Below are positions 19,676 to 30,474 of a DNA stretch of 64,000 nt, piece by piece. Both the position numbers and the translations under genes were made by a program. Position 1 is the first letter of the stretch; each line of letters opens with the position of its first letter. The DNA comes from Symbiodinium natans (lineage: Eukaryota > Sar > Dinophyceae > Suessiales > Symbiodiniaceae): assembly GCA_905221605.1 (NCBI GenBank), contig CAJNDS010002313.1, positions 321,001 to 385,000 on the forward strand. Direction: 5' to 3'. The notes below the pieces were generated by a model. The model was not told where the DNA came from, ran no database searches, and worked only from the letters and a program-made list of their open reading frames with translations.

Positions 19676-22600
19676 ATGGCGCGGCCCCGAGCCGACACGG
19701 GTTATGAACGTGAGGTGCTGCCAGTTGAAGATGACGACGAACAGCAACAGTCGCCTCCGAATAAATCTGTCAAGAAGAGAAAGGTTGTACGTTTTGATGA
19801 AGCGGGCTTGGAGGAGCAGCAGAAGCAGCGGAAATCAGAAAAGGCAGACCAGGCAGAAGGTTTGGCAATTTCCCGTCGAAGTGCCAAGGAGGACATCCTC
19901 GCCAGAACGATGTTTGATATGGTCTGCCCTGTGGCGTTACAGGGTGTGGAGAGCCCTTACAAGGTTCTTTTTGCCACCCAGAGGCAATCGCAAATCATTG
20001 GTGGAAATGTCGATGCTTTGCAGAAGTTGGCCAGTGATTTCTGTGAGCAAACGCCAAAAGTTGTCATCAACTTGCTTACATCCCCATGCCCAAGCTACGG
20101 ACGCCTTCAAGACAAGGGCCTGCGTGAGCTGGAGCAAATTCAGCACCGCCTGGACGTGTTTATGCGGCACGTGTTGTTGCCCATTGCAGAGGAGAGTAGT
20201 GCCCTCGTCTTGTGCGATGCTGTCGCAGGCAACTGCATGCTTGCTGATTCCTTTATCCGTGCAGAGAAATTGCGGCATGGAGCCTGGAGCAAGAAGAAGC
20301 CGTTCACGTTGCTGGGGTTTACAACAATGCGTGACTTGAACCAGGTTTCGGAGAAGGCTCATTGGAGATTGCTAATGGAAGGCTGTGAACATTGGACGAA
20401 AGCCTTTGGGAAATACACTAAGAAGTATGATATGGACATGAGAATATGCAGTGTCAGCACTGCAAAAGACATCCAGCCTGCCATCTCAAGCGTGATCATA
20501 GTGGGTGGCCTGGAGACTGACAGTCCCGTCCGTGGCGCAGCAGCTGCGTCTCTGAAGACAGCTTTGGTCTCTTACCTTGGTTCCCACCTGCCATCGATCG
20601 CCGTCAAGACAGGCGTGTCTGAGCACAGTTCGCTCCAACAAGAAGCCGAGTCTGGACTGCAAGTTGCGGTGGACGCCCTCCAAAATCAGACTCCGGTCGT
20701 GTTTCTTGATTTGATTCGTGTGATCAGCCCTCAGCAAACGGTCGACTCCACGGACGACAAGTCGCTCCACGTGCAGCACACGCCACATGACACCACATCC
20801 GCCACGCAGCGTGCAACGCAACACCAAACGGCAGGCACGCCTGCGGACGAGCAAGCGCATGCGGACGAGATGGGCAATAAAGCCGAAGATCTGCACGCGA
20901 TCGGTTCCACAGACAACAACGAGTCGAATCACACGCAGGCCACCACCTACACCGCACAACGTGAACTGGGGCATCAGAGCACGCGAAACCGCCTGTCAGA
21001 GTTGATCGCAGTCACGCCTGCTGTAAAGGAAGCGCCCGCGGACGAGAGGGATTATGCACTCGAAAACCAGTTGATGGCTGGTGTCCGAAAGGTCCATCCG
21101 GGGAACTTGTTCGACACCTGCGCCATCTCACATATTCGCTGGAGGTATCAGAGGTTCTTTCAACAGCAGCTACAACAGTCGCAGCATGCCGGGAGAGCAC
21201 TCTGGGAGGCCATCGAACGGGAGCAGGAGCGAAGCCGCAAGCGGCGAGATGAGCTTGGCGCCGCCCGTGGTTTGACCGTCTTGCACAGAGTCTTCGAGAA
21301 GCAGGCGCAGAAACTGAAACTGGAGATGCCTAAGCAGAAGGCAAAACGCTCGGCCATGGTCTGGCGGAAGCGCAAGCCGAAGGCTTCAGCTCCAGCCCCC
21401 AAGGCAAGTCAACACCAGCCTTTGCAGACCGCACAGGATGGCAGAAGCGATGAAGTCCCCGAGCAGGGGAAAGCCAATGTGCAGGAACAGGAGAACGACA
21501 AGACCATCAAGTATGCTTTTGTTACAAGAGCCGTGGAGCTTGTGCTATCTGAGAAGCTTGTGCCGATTAACATTTGGGAAGCAGACGAGCGCCTGACGGC
21601 AGACATCTACGGAGCGTTGACAAGGGACCGTCTGCCACGTCAGCATAACCTGGAAGCCCTGTGCCTCTTGCGCGATGCTTGCACCGAACACGATGCCGCT
21701 TTCTCTGGCAACCTATTATGGCAGATTGAGCAGGCTTTGGTACTCATGCCAATTATTGTGCGCTCTTGCTACGATAATATTCAGCGTTACCGCACGAACT
21801 TTGGGATTGGAGGAGCATTGGACCTCAACTACGAATATGCTCCTTTCCATGCTCTGCACCTGTCTAATCGCGTTGCATGCCTTTGCCAACCCCACAGCGC
21901 GATGGCACAAATTACGCTGTGCGGCTGCTGAGTTGGAAAGCACGATTTGGCTCTTCCGTTCGAAGTGCAGGCAGTTTGAGCCGCATGATGTTGGATCGGC
22001 TTCGAATTCTGTCACAGCGTTTCGAGGAGCTTTGGATGAGTGGCGCAGGAACGTGGTTCGCGGCACGGACTTGCATCGGTCGGATTTTCAACGTAGACGG
22101 GCTCCAAAACAGCTGACGAGAGGACAGTACAGACAGAGTTCGACAAAAGGAGACACAACCCTTTCAAGGCTAGTAGACGACGAGGATGCGCACTGCAAGC
22201 GACCAGAGCATAACGAGAACTTGCCGCAGCATGACGAGAAAGTACCTGCGCAGGATGACCACTATAGCCCGGTAAACGCAGACAACAAAAAACATGGCGG
22301 CTCAAAAAGATGAAGCGCTTTTATGAGAAGCGGCTTCCGTGGTACACGCGGTACCACAGAACGATTTTCTTCTTCACACTGCTGGGGTCCATTGGTAGCT
22401 CTTTCTTTGCCTACGTCGAGTTCAACTCCTGGGTGGTGGTTGCATCTGCAATATGTACTGCTGCATCCTCCTGGGAGGAGTTCTCCAACGTCGTGCAGAA
22501 CATCCAGCGCTACAACGACACGTTGCAGGAGTTGAAGAAGCTGAGCTCCTGGTGGAAAGGTCTGCCTCCATTAGAGAAGGCTTCCCCTCAGAAGCTGGCC

Positions 22601-22735
22601 GCGCTAGTTGGCACTAGCGAGGATATCATTTGCTCTGAGTGTCGATCATGGGCACAGAGCATGCAGTCAGCGCAGGAACTTGTCAATCAGAAGATGGGCA
22701 CCGCCAACCAAGACCCAAGAAAGAGCAGTGCCTAA
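19676..22735 (+). CDS. SLATT/DUF4231-type membrane protein, intronless, with two frameshifts
   Basis: ATG at 19676; the first frame is open to 21931. N-terminal region basic and acidic (KKRKVVRF, DDDEQQQ). Residues about 80-330 look like a Rossmann-type alpha/beta domain (KVVINLLTSPCPSYG, SSVIIVGGLE, PVVFLDLI), perhaps SLOG-like. A Gln/Thr/Asp-rich linker and a basic helical part follow. The C-terminal third matches SLATT/DUF4231 proteins: hydrophobic pairs at about 21737-21900 and 22355-22460, then NIQRYNDTLQELKKL and the WWKGLPPLE and LVGTSEDIICSE stretches. Reading needs a +1 shift at about 21761 (extra C; IEQALVLMPIIV continues as ALATIIFSVTA) and a second, opposite shift at the A5 run 22304-22308; the last frame ends TAA at 22735. 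Prokaryotic relatives are proposed pore-forming effectors of nucleotide-sensing systems; the role in dinoflagellates is unknown. Sequencing errors, pseudogenization or real frameshifting are all possible. Confidence 0.8.
21755..21768 (+). other. frameshift site 1 in the SLATT gene
   Basis: Around ATTGTGCGCTCTTGC the transmembrane segment passes from one frame to the next if a single C (21761) is skipped. Both sides are hydrophobic and continuous only with that skip. Confidence 0.7.
22301..22312 (+). other. frameshift site 2 in the SLATT gene (A5 run)
   Basis: TCAAAAAGATG: the upstream frame hits TGA at 22311 just after the A5 run. Re-reading one A (a -1 slip), or one A missing from the assembly, joins it to the final frame (KKMKRFYEKR). 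Confidence 0.7.
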
Positions 22736-25700
22736 AATCAAGTCTGCTGTGCAACTAGAGCTTGTTAGTTTCGGTGAGCAAATGACTCCAGCTCATTGGG
22801 ACTCGAAGACGAGTCACCCTCTGGCAAAATGCCAGACCGCTGGGACGAAATTAGTGACGCCCGAGCCGCCCCGCGGGGTCGTTGGTTTCGAGGTTACCCT
22901 GCTCTTGTAGATTCTCTTCTAGGGTGGGGATCGGAACACGGGGTGCGGTGAGCGTCAACTGGCTGTATACAATACCGGAGAACATGAGCCCAGACTAGAT
23001 TGCCCTTCCTTCAGTTCGGGAGGAGTAGGGCTGGACAATTCAATGACTGAAAGCTGTGCATTCGTAATGTTGTCCTGGGCCCACTATCTCCCCTCTCTAT
23101 TTGGAAGTTTGGTTTTTCAATTGGGTCTCACGCCACGATGCAGCTGCGTTAGTTGCACTCAAAGACCTGTCGAGCATTGTAAACCCACGAAAAGCTACAG
23201 TAATGCGCCTCCTAGGCTTAAAACCCCAAGTCTAGTGTGCCGCTGTCGGGTACAAGTTGTCATTTGTTGGAATGTCGAGCTCCAAGACCTACCAGCCAGG
23301 CCTCTCCATGCCGGTAGCAAAAACAGCGCCAGAGCTTGGGAGATTGGAGCAGTTACATGTCCTCGGCTGCACTTAGCGGATCGGCAGTCGGAGCATGGAA
23401 CGAGCGGCTCATGATCTTGCCTGGAAGGCGGGAAACTGCAGATACGGCCGCCCTGGCCGCACACAGCACTATTGTAGCGGTCTTTCTGGCAGCCTGCTTG
23501 TATTTCATTTGACTCTGTGCTTTTGCTTTGGTACAGTGTCTTTTGCTACTGCAAGCGCAAGCCCGAGGGGGCCGAGGCAAAAGCTCGGTTCCAAACCATC
23601 TGAAAGCGTCCTTGCAGTCTTTTTTTCTTTGCCCCAACCCGAAAGCCCCATGAAACCCTGAACCATTCGGTTACCGACAGCTTGGGTCGTCTGCTAGTTT
23701 TGGAAAGCCCAGGTTCTGACTGCAACTTTGCGCATGGCGTGGATGCTGCCCTTGCAAGTCATCGTTGGGCGTTTGGGATTTCAGGGTTTCGTGTTGTTGT
23801 GAGAGCTTAAGGGTTTCCAGCCAAGGGCACGGATTTCAGGGGTTTGGGCGGAAGGCCCCGGCGCAAGAGCCCGTGCAGCCATGCTTCAGGAGGATTTGGC
23901 CGAAGACTGCCAGGAAGCCGTGACCAAGAAGCCTCAAACGGAGAGGCGGGGAGACTTGGCCCGACGGTGCTGTCTTGACTGTCCTGGCTTTGTTATGATG
24001 GTGGGCACCATTCTGGTTGCAGTCTGACTACTTTTTTGTGTCAATATGAGATGCATCTATTCACGCCATGGCTGTGGTGCTCGTAACTTTGGCTCTTTCT
24101 GTGCCTCTGACATGTCCCCGGCGCATTCTGACCTTTGCAGTGGCTCCCCTGGCACAGCAGAGAACAGCAAAAACGTTCAAACTCCACAGCGCAAGCGCCA
24201 CGGAAGGCCAACATCTGGATGTACCTAGTAGGGCTCTGGTTCTCGCAGCTCTAGCAAGAGAAGGTTGTCGGGTGCGGTTTGCAACTTGCCTATAAAAGGA
24301 AGCGCCCAGGCATCTAGTGGAGTTGTCGCCGGCGGCATCCTTGACAGATCCGCCCCCTCTTTCCCATTCTCGCTCGTCTCGTCGGCTGCGCATGCTCCTT
24401 CTCATCTTCTGTATGTTGTTTGGGGCGGCGCTCCTAGCCCGAGTGCTTTGGTGTTCTTGGCTTCTGCTGCGCATTCCTCGTCTGCAGCTACATGCACACG
24501 TTCAGTATGCTCGTCGGTTCTAGGCTCTACCGAAGCCGCTGGAATATGGAAAGACCCTTCTTTTTTGATTTTGCAAGAGAAGGCACCATCTGCTATGGGT
24601 AGTGTCGCTTGTGAAGCTTATGGGTCCGGTAGTTGGTTGAAGATGTTCGAGTGCAGCCCTGACGCCCCTCCGAAGCCCCAAACCACCAGCAACCCCGACA
24701 GCCCTTCTGCAAACAGACCCTTTTGCTAATCTTTAATCTCCTGATGCAGCTTAGAGTTAGGTACCAGATATTTAAATAAGCATTTGAAGGGATAGGGTGC
24801 TCAACTCCCTGAATTCTGTCAAAAGCCAGTCAGCTAGAGTCCCATGCCCAGCAGGATGGATTTCTCTGGCTTGGAGGCGGGCCGCCTGACGAAGAGCCTC
24901 ACGGTGCCCCAAGACCAGGCCGAATTTTCGCATGCAGCCTTGAGTTGCGAGGCAGATGGAAGAGGATCAAGTTCAAAGGTTGGGGTTCAGAGACAGGTTC
25001 TCATGCGAAAGGGTGCAGCCTTTTTCGGTTCCGTGATTCTAACGGAAAGGGTGCAGCCTCCTAAGGTTCCGTGATGAGAAAGATTCTTTCAGAGCATGGG
25101 TCTCGTAGGTCGACGCACTGATGACGGCAGCGACGCGCGAGCTGCTATTGGAAGCTCCTCAGCGCAAAAGCACCTGGTGGCGTCGCGCCTCTACATTTAC
25201 TGCACCTACAGCTGAGCATCTGTAGGTTCACTGCCAAGTTCCGTGAGTAGAGACCCTGAGCTTCAAACCGGCTGCAGGTGCTCAGGCGTACAAGCAACCG
25301 GCACCTCTCATTTTGGGCATCTCCTTCCCTTGACGATTCGGTGGAGTGTTGAAGCGGTTTAGTTCCGAGTCCCCCTCAATGTATGCATGCAGTCCTCGCT
25401 CTTTTTCCTAATCCTGAATACGTGAACGTCGCCGCAAGCCTTGCAGAGTCAACGCCCAAGCCCATCTGATCTTCAAACCCAACTGGAGCTTTGTGGCAGG
25501 GATAACCAGCCGCCAAGGTAGCAGGGGCCTACGACATCGAGTTTCAGAGCCTTGTCTGCTCAGTGCAGCACTTTGTGTGCTACTCGCTTTGAGGCTCATG
25601 TGAGCTTGACTGACGATGTTCCAAACCCAGGGCAATGGCCGAAGAAGTTCCCGGGCCCAAGGTCACTCGACCCCCCCCCCCCCCACCCCCCCAAAAAAAA

Positions 25701-26213
25701 CAAAAAGCCACAAGCCACAGCCGAATTCCTGGGCCTGATCCCGAGGAGGTCCAGGCGCACAGTAGAGGTGACAGGCACAGCGGTGCAGCTCGAGAAGGCA
25801 GAAAAGGCGCGATCAGACGGATGCAGTGGCTTGAAAGGGACATGGGCGTTCGAAGATTTCTGGCACGAGTTGAGGAGGGTCCTTTGGTAAGGGTTGGGGG
25901 GCCCCAGGGCTTCGATTGCAAGGGCCTACTGGCCTCAGCTGGCAAGGTGATGGGTTTAAGCTTTTCGGATTTTTGCCGGCCACGTTGAAGGATTTCAATC
26001 TTCCCTCCAAAGCCCAACTAAAAACCCTATAAGCCCTAAGCCGAAGCCGCTACAGCATGAGACTTCGAGATCGAGGATTGCGCAGCGCAAGCTCGAAAAA
26101 TTGCCTGAGAACCACAGGCTCTCCAGCGCGTGGTCGCGCACTGCAACTGGGGCGCCAGCGATGCCAAAATTCGGAGCATCCTCAGACCACGGCTGGCCTC
26201 TTGGCCGACTTGG

Positions 26214-26300
26214 ATTTAGGGTTTAGGATTTAGGGTTTAGGGTTTAGGGTTTGGATTTAGGGTTTAGGGTTTAGGATTTAGCGTTTAGGGTTTAGGGTGT
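26214..26300. repeat. TTTAGGG tract with ATTTAGG variants
   Basis: TTTAGGG and GGATTTAGGG units in alternating runs. Confidence 0.9.
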
Positions 26301-26380
26301 CGTCAACCCTCCATGTGGGGTTTGGCTCCCCGAGCTTTTCTGAGTGAGTTTCCTGTCCCTCAAATTGCGAGGCACCGGTT

Positions 26381-26471
26381 GGCATCTTCCCCCTTGTACT
26401 CACAGTCCTGAATAGGGATTATAGCATTAGAATCCTTTCTTAAGCACTGTTAGTCTAAGGGGGAACATCCC
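26381..26471. mobile_element. MITE-like element, family 1, copy 1
   Basis: 91 bp. Left end GGCATCTTCCCCCTT, right end AAGGGGGAACATCCC as its inverted complement. Core AGTCCTGAATAGGGATTATAG is shared with the copy at 58503. No coding capacity. Confidence 0.75.
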
Positions 26472-27417
26472 ACAAGGTACAGGTGCCTCGATTGATTGTA
26501 ACAGGGTGGTGCAGAGGGCTACCAAGTTGACAGCACGAGGGCCAGCAGAAATGGGGCGACCGGCAGCGGCAAGGTGTGTGGCCAGGTGTGGCCGGAAGGC
26601 GCTAGACCAAGGAATCCGTATCCTTGAGGTCCTAGATCCCGAAACATGTGGTCAGTTCTCAAAGTTATGGTTCCGTTTTTGGGGTACCTCAAACATTAGG
26701 GTCCTATAACAGTAGCCCCAAGAAAGGACCGTAATTTAGAGAAGCGACCATGTGAAAATTCATGTCCATTGTTGAACTTTACGTTGCCAAGACCTTGATG
26801 TGGGCCCTGCGTTGTTCGTGCCCATTGTTGAACAGCCTCTTCTGAAGCGGCCCAACCCTCAACCGCAAAGTCCTTGCTATTCCAAATTAGGGACCAAAGG
26901 GGCCCGGGTTCATTAAACTGCCACTAAATGCCCTAGCCTTCTCATCAGCCACAAGTCCCAGGATTACAAGTCTGTGGCGGCCTAAGCTGAGCCAAGATAG
27001 CACAGGAGATGTGAGGGACAGCTTCAACTTCATGACGGCGTATTACGTGCACACGCAAGTAGAGAGCCTAACTCTTGAGTCCCCATACGTGCCGTTTCGA
27101 AAGGTGTCGATGTCGTGGCCTACGCGAGTTGCTAAGTAACAAGTGGACTCCGGGTCTTCTTGTAGTGTTTATTGTTTAGAAATCCCGGAATCCCCCCCTC
27201 TGAACCTCAACTGGTGCGGCCGGTAGACTGGTTCAAGAGCGGTGTGGCCTGGGCCGTAGGCCTTTAGCCCTCGCGCCCCGGGCCATGCTATCGTGTTTGT
27301 GCGCGGACCCCTGGAACAGCCCAGACGGCGACGAAGTGAATGTGGACAGCGATGTCACGACAGGAAATGAGCCGCCCCATGCGCCTCATCCACCGACTCT
27401 GCAGTTCTTTTTTGGGT

Positions 27418-27482
27418 TCAGGGTTTAGGGTTTAGGGTTTAGGGTTTAGGGTTAGGGTTTAGGGTTTAGGGTTTAGGGCTTA
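27418..27482. repeat. TTTAGGG tract
   Basis: Nine units, followed 100 bp later by a long CCCTAAA tract: a G-strand then C-strand pair pointing at each other. Confidence 0.95.
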
Positions 27483-27582
27483 GGCCCTAGAATGTTAACT
27501 CCTTGTGCCACCGGTTTAATTCCTTGAGCAAAGCCCCCGGTGCAAACATTAGTCCGCCGCCCGAAGTCTCCAAACCCGATGT

Positions 27583-27710
27583 ACCCTAAACCCTAAACCC
27601 TAAACCCTAAACCCTAAACCCTAAACCCTAAACCCTAAACCCTAAACCCTAAACCCTAAAACCCTAAACCCTAAACCCTACACCCTACACCCTACACCCT
27701 ACACCCTAAA
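27583..27710. repeat. CCCTAAA tract
   Basis: About 13 CCCTAAA units, then a run of CCCTACA variants, ending just before the intron module at 27723. Further TTTAGGG units at 27917-27985. Confidence 0.95.
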
Positions 27711-27722
27711 TCCTTGACCTAC

Positions 27723-27760
27723 CCTGCCTGCGGTTCGGCCAGCTATGCGGGAGCGAAAAA
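27723..27760 (+). repeat. intron module, copy 7
   Basis: CCCTGCCTGCGGTTCGG then CCAGCTATGCGGGAGCG and an A-run; CCCTACA units precede it and CCCTAAA units follow. Confidence 0.9.
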
Positions 27761-27808
27761 GAACCAAAACCCTAAACCCTAAACCCTGAACCTGCCTGGC
27801 GTTTCCAG

Positions 27809-27900
27809 GTGCAGCCGAAACTGTCCGCGCAACTTCCGCAGTTGACTGCACCAGACGAGGACATGCCACCGGCTTTCGTGGCGACCGTGCCGCTAGAATC
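27809..27900 (+). CDS. possible exon upstream of the PDZ gene
   Basis: Acceptor TTTCCAG|GTGCAG after CCCTAAA repeat; open frame VQPKLSAQLPQLTAPDEDMP onward. Placement in the PDZ gene is a guess from position. Confidence 0.3.
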
Positions 27901-28066
27901 AAGCAACTTACGGGTTTGGGGTTTAGGGTTTAGGGTTTAGGGTTTAGGGCAAAGTTTAGGGTTTAGGGTTTAGGGTTTAGGGTATTCGGGGGAGGGGAAT
28001 CGGGATGACCTTCGGGATGTGCAGCGGTTCGATGGACTTTGATCTTCTCAGGTTAAGTTTAAGCAG

Positions 28067-28104
28067 GCAACAAGCTGATCCATTCGGTTCGTCTCAGCGA
28101 ACAG
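28067..28104 (+). CDS. PDZ gene, possible exon 0
   Basis: Acceptor AAGCAG|GCAAC, GA donor AACAG|GAGCG; AGGAG recurs at the next acceptor. Reads NKLIHSVRLSEQ. Confidence 0.4.
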
Positions 28105-30474
28105 GAGCGCGCAGAGGTTCAGCAGCATGTTCCCTACAACCCTAAACCCTAAACAAACCTTGCAGACGGGCTTGAAACGCGAGGTCTGAGGAGATTCCCG
28201 ACGTGTTCATGATATCCTTCGCGAAGATGGAGGGTCATGCGGGCATCAGGTTCGGACATGTCGAGGACTTGCTCGTCGTGGAGGACGTTGGGTCTGACCA
28301 CATTGCCCAGTGGAACAGCATGCAACTTGGTCTTTTGTGAGAATCATTCCCCGGCACGCACGGTGTCTACAGTATAGTATAGCTGCGCAGCCACAGACAA
28401 TAGGGGTCGGCTTGGATTCGCACAACGCGCATGAACGGGAGTGACACTGCCGCATGGGCTGTAGGCTCAAATGAAACGAGCAGGGCACGCAGCACGCGTA
28501 GCTGAGGGTCGGCAGATATGTTGTATCTTCAGCTTATTCATGTTGGACTCATGTAGCTCTCGTGCTTGTCGACTGAAGCTGCGCTGCTTGCCCTTCCTGA
28601 GCAGCTTTTGAGTCCCCGGTCTGTGCCTGTGGAGTGACGACAGTCAGCTTGGTTGCTGTGAGCCGGTGTGTCCTCAGGTCAGTTTGGCATGTGACAAACA
28701 GCAAGAACCCTAAACACCCTGGTCGTCCTGGAAGAGGGTTTGTGGGTTTAGGGTTGAGCCCTGTCTGGTTCCGGCAGATCTCGCGTAGAGCCCGGATGCA
28801 AAAGTGGAAAGGGTTGAGCCCTGGGTTGAACTTCGCATTCAGCCCCACTGGCTGGTTCTGAGTAGGGAAGGAGGGAAGGATATGTACCCATTCAGGGAGT
28901 ATCTAAGGGTACCGAATTCCTCCATTCCCTACGAAAACCAAGGCAACGAGACGAGATGGTCCAAGTCCGGAGCATGGATCGTGTCGTCGCCGTGAACGAC
29001 ACGAAGGGCAGTGCCGAGGAACTCCTGGCACTCTTCCGGGATGCTCTGGCGCGCCATCTTTCGGCAACGTTTTGAAGTTCGGTTTAGGGTTTTAGGGTTT
29101 AGGGTTTTAGGGTTTAGGGTTTTAGGGTTTAGGGTTTAGGGTTTAGGGTTTTCTTGGGGGGATCGACCGGGTCCCTGAGTGCCAGGGCCTCTGAATAAGG
29201 GCCTGAGGATATCTTCTTGGATTCTTGGAGGGAATGTAGGGGATGTTAATCTGAAAGTATGGATGCTCGGTCGGTTTGGGGCTGATGGGCCAACTTGTCT
29301 GAAGGGCTTACGCTCTCATGGCTATTGACCCCCTGGACCTTATAAACTCTTAACTTTGAGGGTCCACAAAAAGGCTTGAAATCCAGGCCCCCTTTTTTTT
29401 GGGCTGCTGGGGGGGGGGTGCCCGGGAGCAGGGCTCTGAGAGCCCTGGTTTTGCTGAGGAGGCGGGCGAGGTCAAGATCTCCTTGCAGCATCCCCGGAAC
29501 TTCGCCATCGAGCTCCGGCGGGGGAAGGCCAAAGAGAACAGGAAGCTGGGCCTGGAGGTCTCGGCTCCTTGGAGTTCGAATCCTTTGGGTTTCTGCGGGG
29601 GGAAAGTTCGGGGGGGTTTCGAGAGTTTCCAGATTTTGGGGATTCCAGATGGGGTGAGGAAGAGGGAGAGCCGGGTTATAGGAGGTCTCGGTGCGAGGAT
29701 CTGACAGGGCATGGGGGCTTGGGTTTGAGGATGTGGAGCTGAATTCTTGGTTAGGTTTTAGGGTTTAGGGTTTAGGGTTTAGGGTTTAGGGTTTAGGGTT
29801 TGGGGTTTAGGGTTTAGGGTTTAGGGTTTAGGGCAGGTCACCCGGTGTGTGGGGTCGTCCAAAGCCTGGGCAACTGAGGCTAGCGAGGGCGACTTGGGCA
29901 TCGTTGTCCTGAAGGCGCCAAGAGCCGAGACCGTTAAAAACACCCGTCCGAAGCCGAAACATCCAATCACCCAAAACTGAAGCCCGACATTCTTCGAGAC
30001 CTTGAAGCCCCAACACCTGCCCCGATTCCTTCCGCTCCTTGAAGGTTCTGGAGGAGGGCTTGATCCCGCACTACAACAGCACCGCAGGAAAAGGGATGCA
30101 GATTCAGGCACCGACAGGGAACCTTGAGGATTCGCCTTGTGACATGGGGGGGGCTTTGGGGGGGGCCGTTAGAAGTGGTTGAACGAGATCCAGGCCTACT
30201 CCAGCATCTATGCCATCAATGGCAAGGCGTGGCCGAGCCTTACGCTCCTGCGCATGTTGGAGAAGCTGGAGGTGTTCAAGGTCTCGCTGCTCCTCAGTAC
30301 CCTTTTGCGCTTATGTCGGGTTGCTTCGGGCCTGGAGTCGGCTTAATTCCGCCCTATGGTTTAGGGAAGTCTGGGGTATACGCTGTCGGACTCAAAGTCC
30401 TGGCAAAACAACATCTTGGGTCGGACCCCATGCTTGTGCTCCAGGTCAGTTTGCGAATGTGGTCAGCAGTCTGA
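28067..30474 (+). CDS. two-PDZ-domain protein gene (span, 5' incomplete)
   Basis: Exons 28191-28321, 28943-29048, 29462-29557, 30045-30083, 30194-30280 and 30445-30474 join in frame to 162 codons plus TGA; a 38-nt exon at 28067-28104 may precede them. First domain: GIRFGHVEDLLVVEDVGSDH, then WNSM and VRSMDRVVAVNDTKGSAEEL, the order expected of a PDZ domain (beta strands, then a turn-helix after VxxVN). Second domain: RNFAIELRRG, KLGLE, VLEEGLIPHYNS, YSSIYAINGKAWPSLTLLRM. PDZ domains bind C-terminal peptides, usually in scaffolds; no other domain is visible. Introns carry TTTAGGG tracts, and donor and acceptor share AGGT, GCAAC or GGCG repeats. The start codon was not found. Confidence is high that it is coding, lower for single junctions. 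Confidence 0.7.
28191..28321 (+). CDS. PDZ gene exon 1
   Basis: Acceptor TCTGAG|GAGATT. Begins EIPDVFMISFAKMEGHAG. GC donor at GCAT|GCAACTT; GCAAC recurs at the next acceptor and the phase fits. Confidence 0.65.
28943..29048 (+). CDS. PDZ gene exon 2
   Basis: Acceptor CCAAG|GCAACG; carries DRVVAVNDTKGSAEELLALF. GC donor CTCTG|GCGCG. Without splicing the frame stops at 29073-29075. Confidence 0.65.
29081..29152. repeat. alternating TTTTAGGG/TTTAGGG tract
   Basis: Higher-order 15-bp unit (an 8-mer plus a 7-mer) inside PDZ intron 2. Confidence 0.95.
29462..29557 (+). CDS. PDZ gene exon 3
   Basis: Acceptor GAGGAG|GCGGGC, GT donor CTGGAG|GTCTCG. Includes VKISLQHPRNFAIELRRG and ends KLGLE, the last strand of PDZ 1 and the first of PDZ 2. 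Confidence 0.7.
29755..29835. repeat. TTTAGGG tract
   Basis: About 11 units with one TTTGGGG, inside PDZ intron 3. Confidence 0.95.
30045..30083 (+). CDS. PDZ gene exon 4
   Basis: Acceptor TTGAAG|GTTCTG. Reads VLEEGLIPHYNST; GC donor ACC|GCAGG. Confidence 0.6.
30194..30280 (+). CDS. PDZ gene exon 5
   Basis: Acceptor ATCCAG|GCCTAC, GT donor TTCAAG|GTCTCG. Reads AYSSIYAINGKAWPSLTLLR then MLEKLEVFK. An upstream start near 30173 is possible. Confidence 0.65.
30445..30474 (+). CDS. PDZ gene terminal exon
   Basis: Acceptor CTCCAG|GTCAGT repeats the AGGTC of the preceding donor. Reads VSLRMWSAV then TGA, a plausible last strand. Confidence 0.5.
   Translation, partial: VSLRMWSAV

Larger units (their letters stand above)
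22736..27416. other. long spacer, no assembled gene
   Basis: One 48-codon ATG frame at 23881-24027 (LQEDLAEDCQEAVTKKPQ, ending in the hydrophobic stretch PGFVMMVGTILVAV) begins near a CTTCAG|GAGG acceptor and may be an exon. Open frames at 25635-25988 and 26041-26200 are exon-like but unrecognised. TTTAGGG tract at 26214-26300. An inverted-repeat element lies at 26381-26471. Confidence 0.5.

Noticed and set aside
20486-20974. 162-codon minus-strand frame
   Set aside because: Antisense shadow of the SLATT gene linker.
29565-29590. GGAGTTCGAATCC considered as a tRNA T-arm
   Set aside because: No matching acceptor stem, D-arm or anticodon arm at the right distances; likewise for AGTCGAAACC motifs near 45927, 54677 and 59879.
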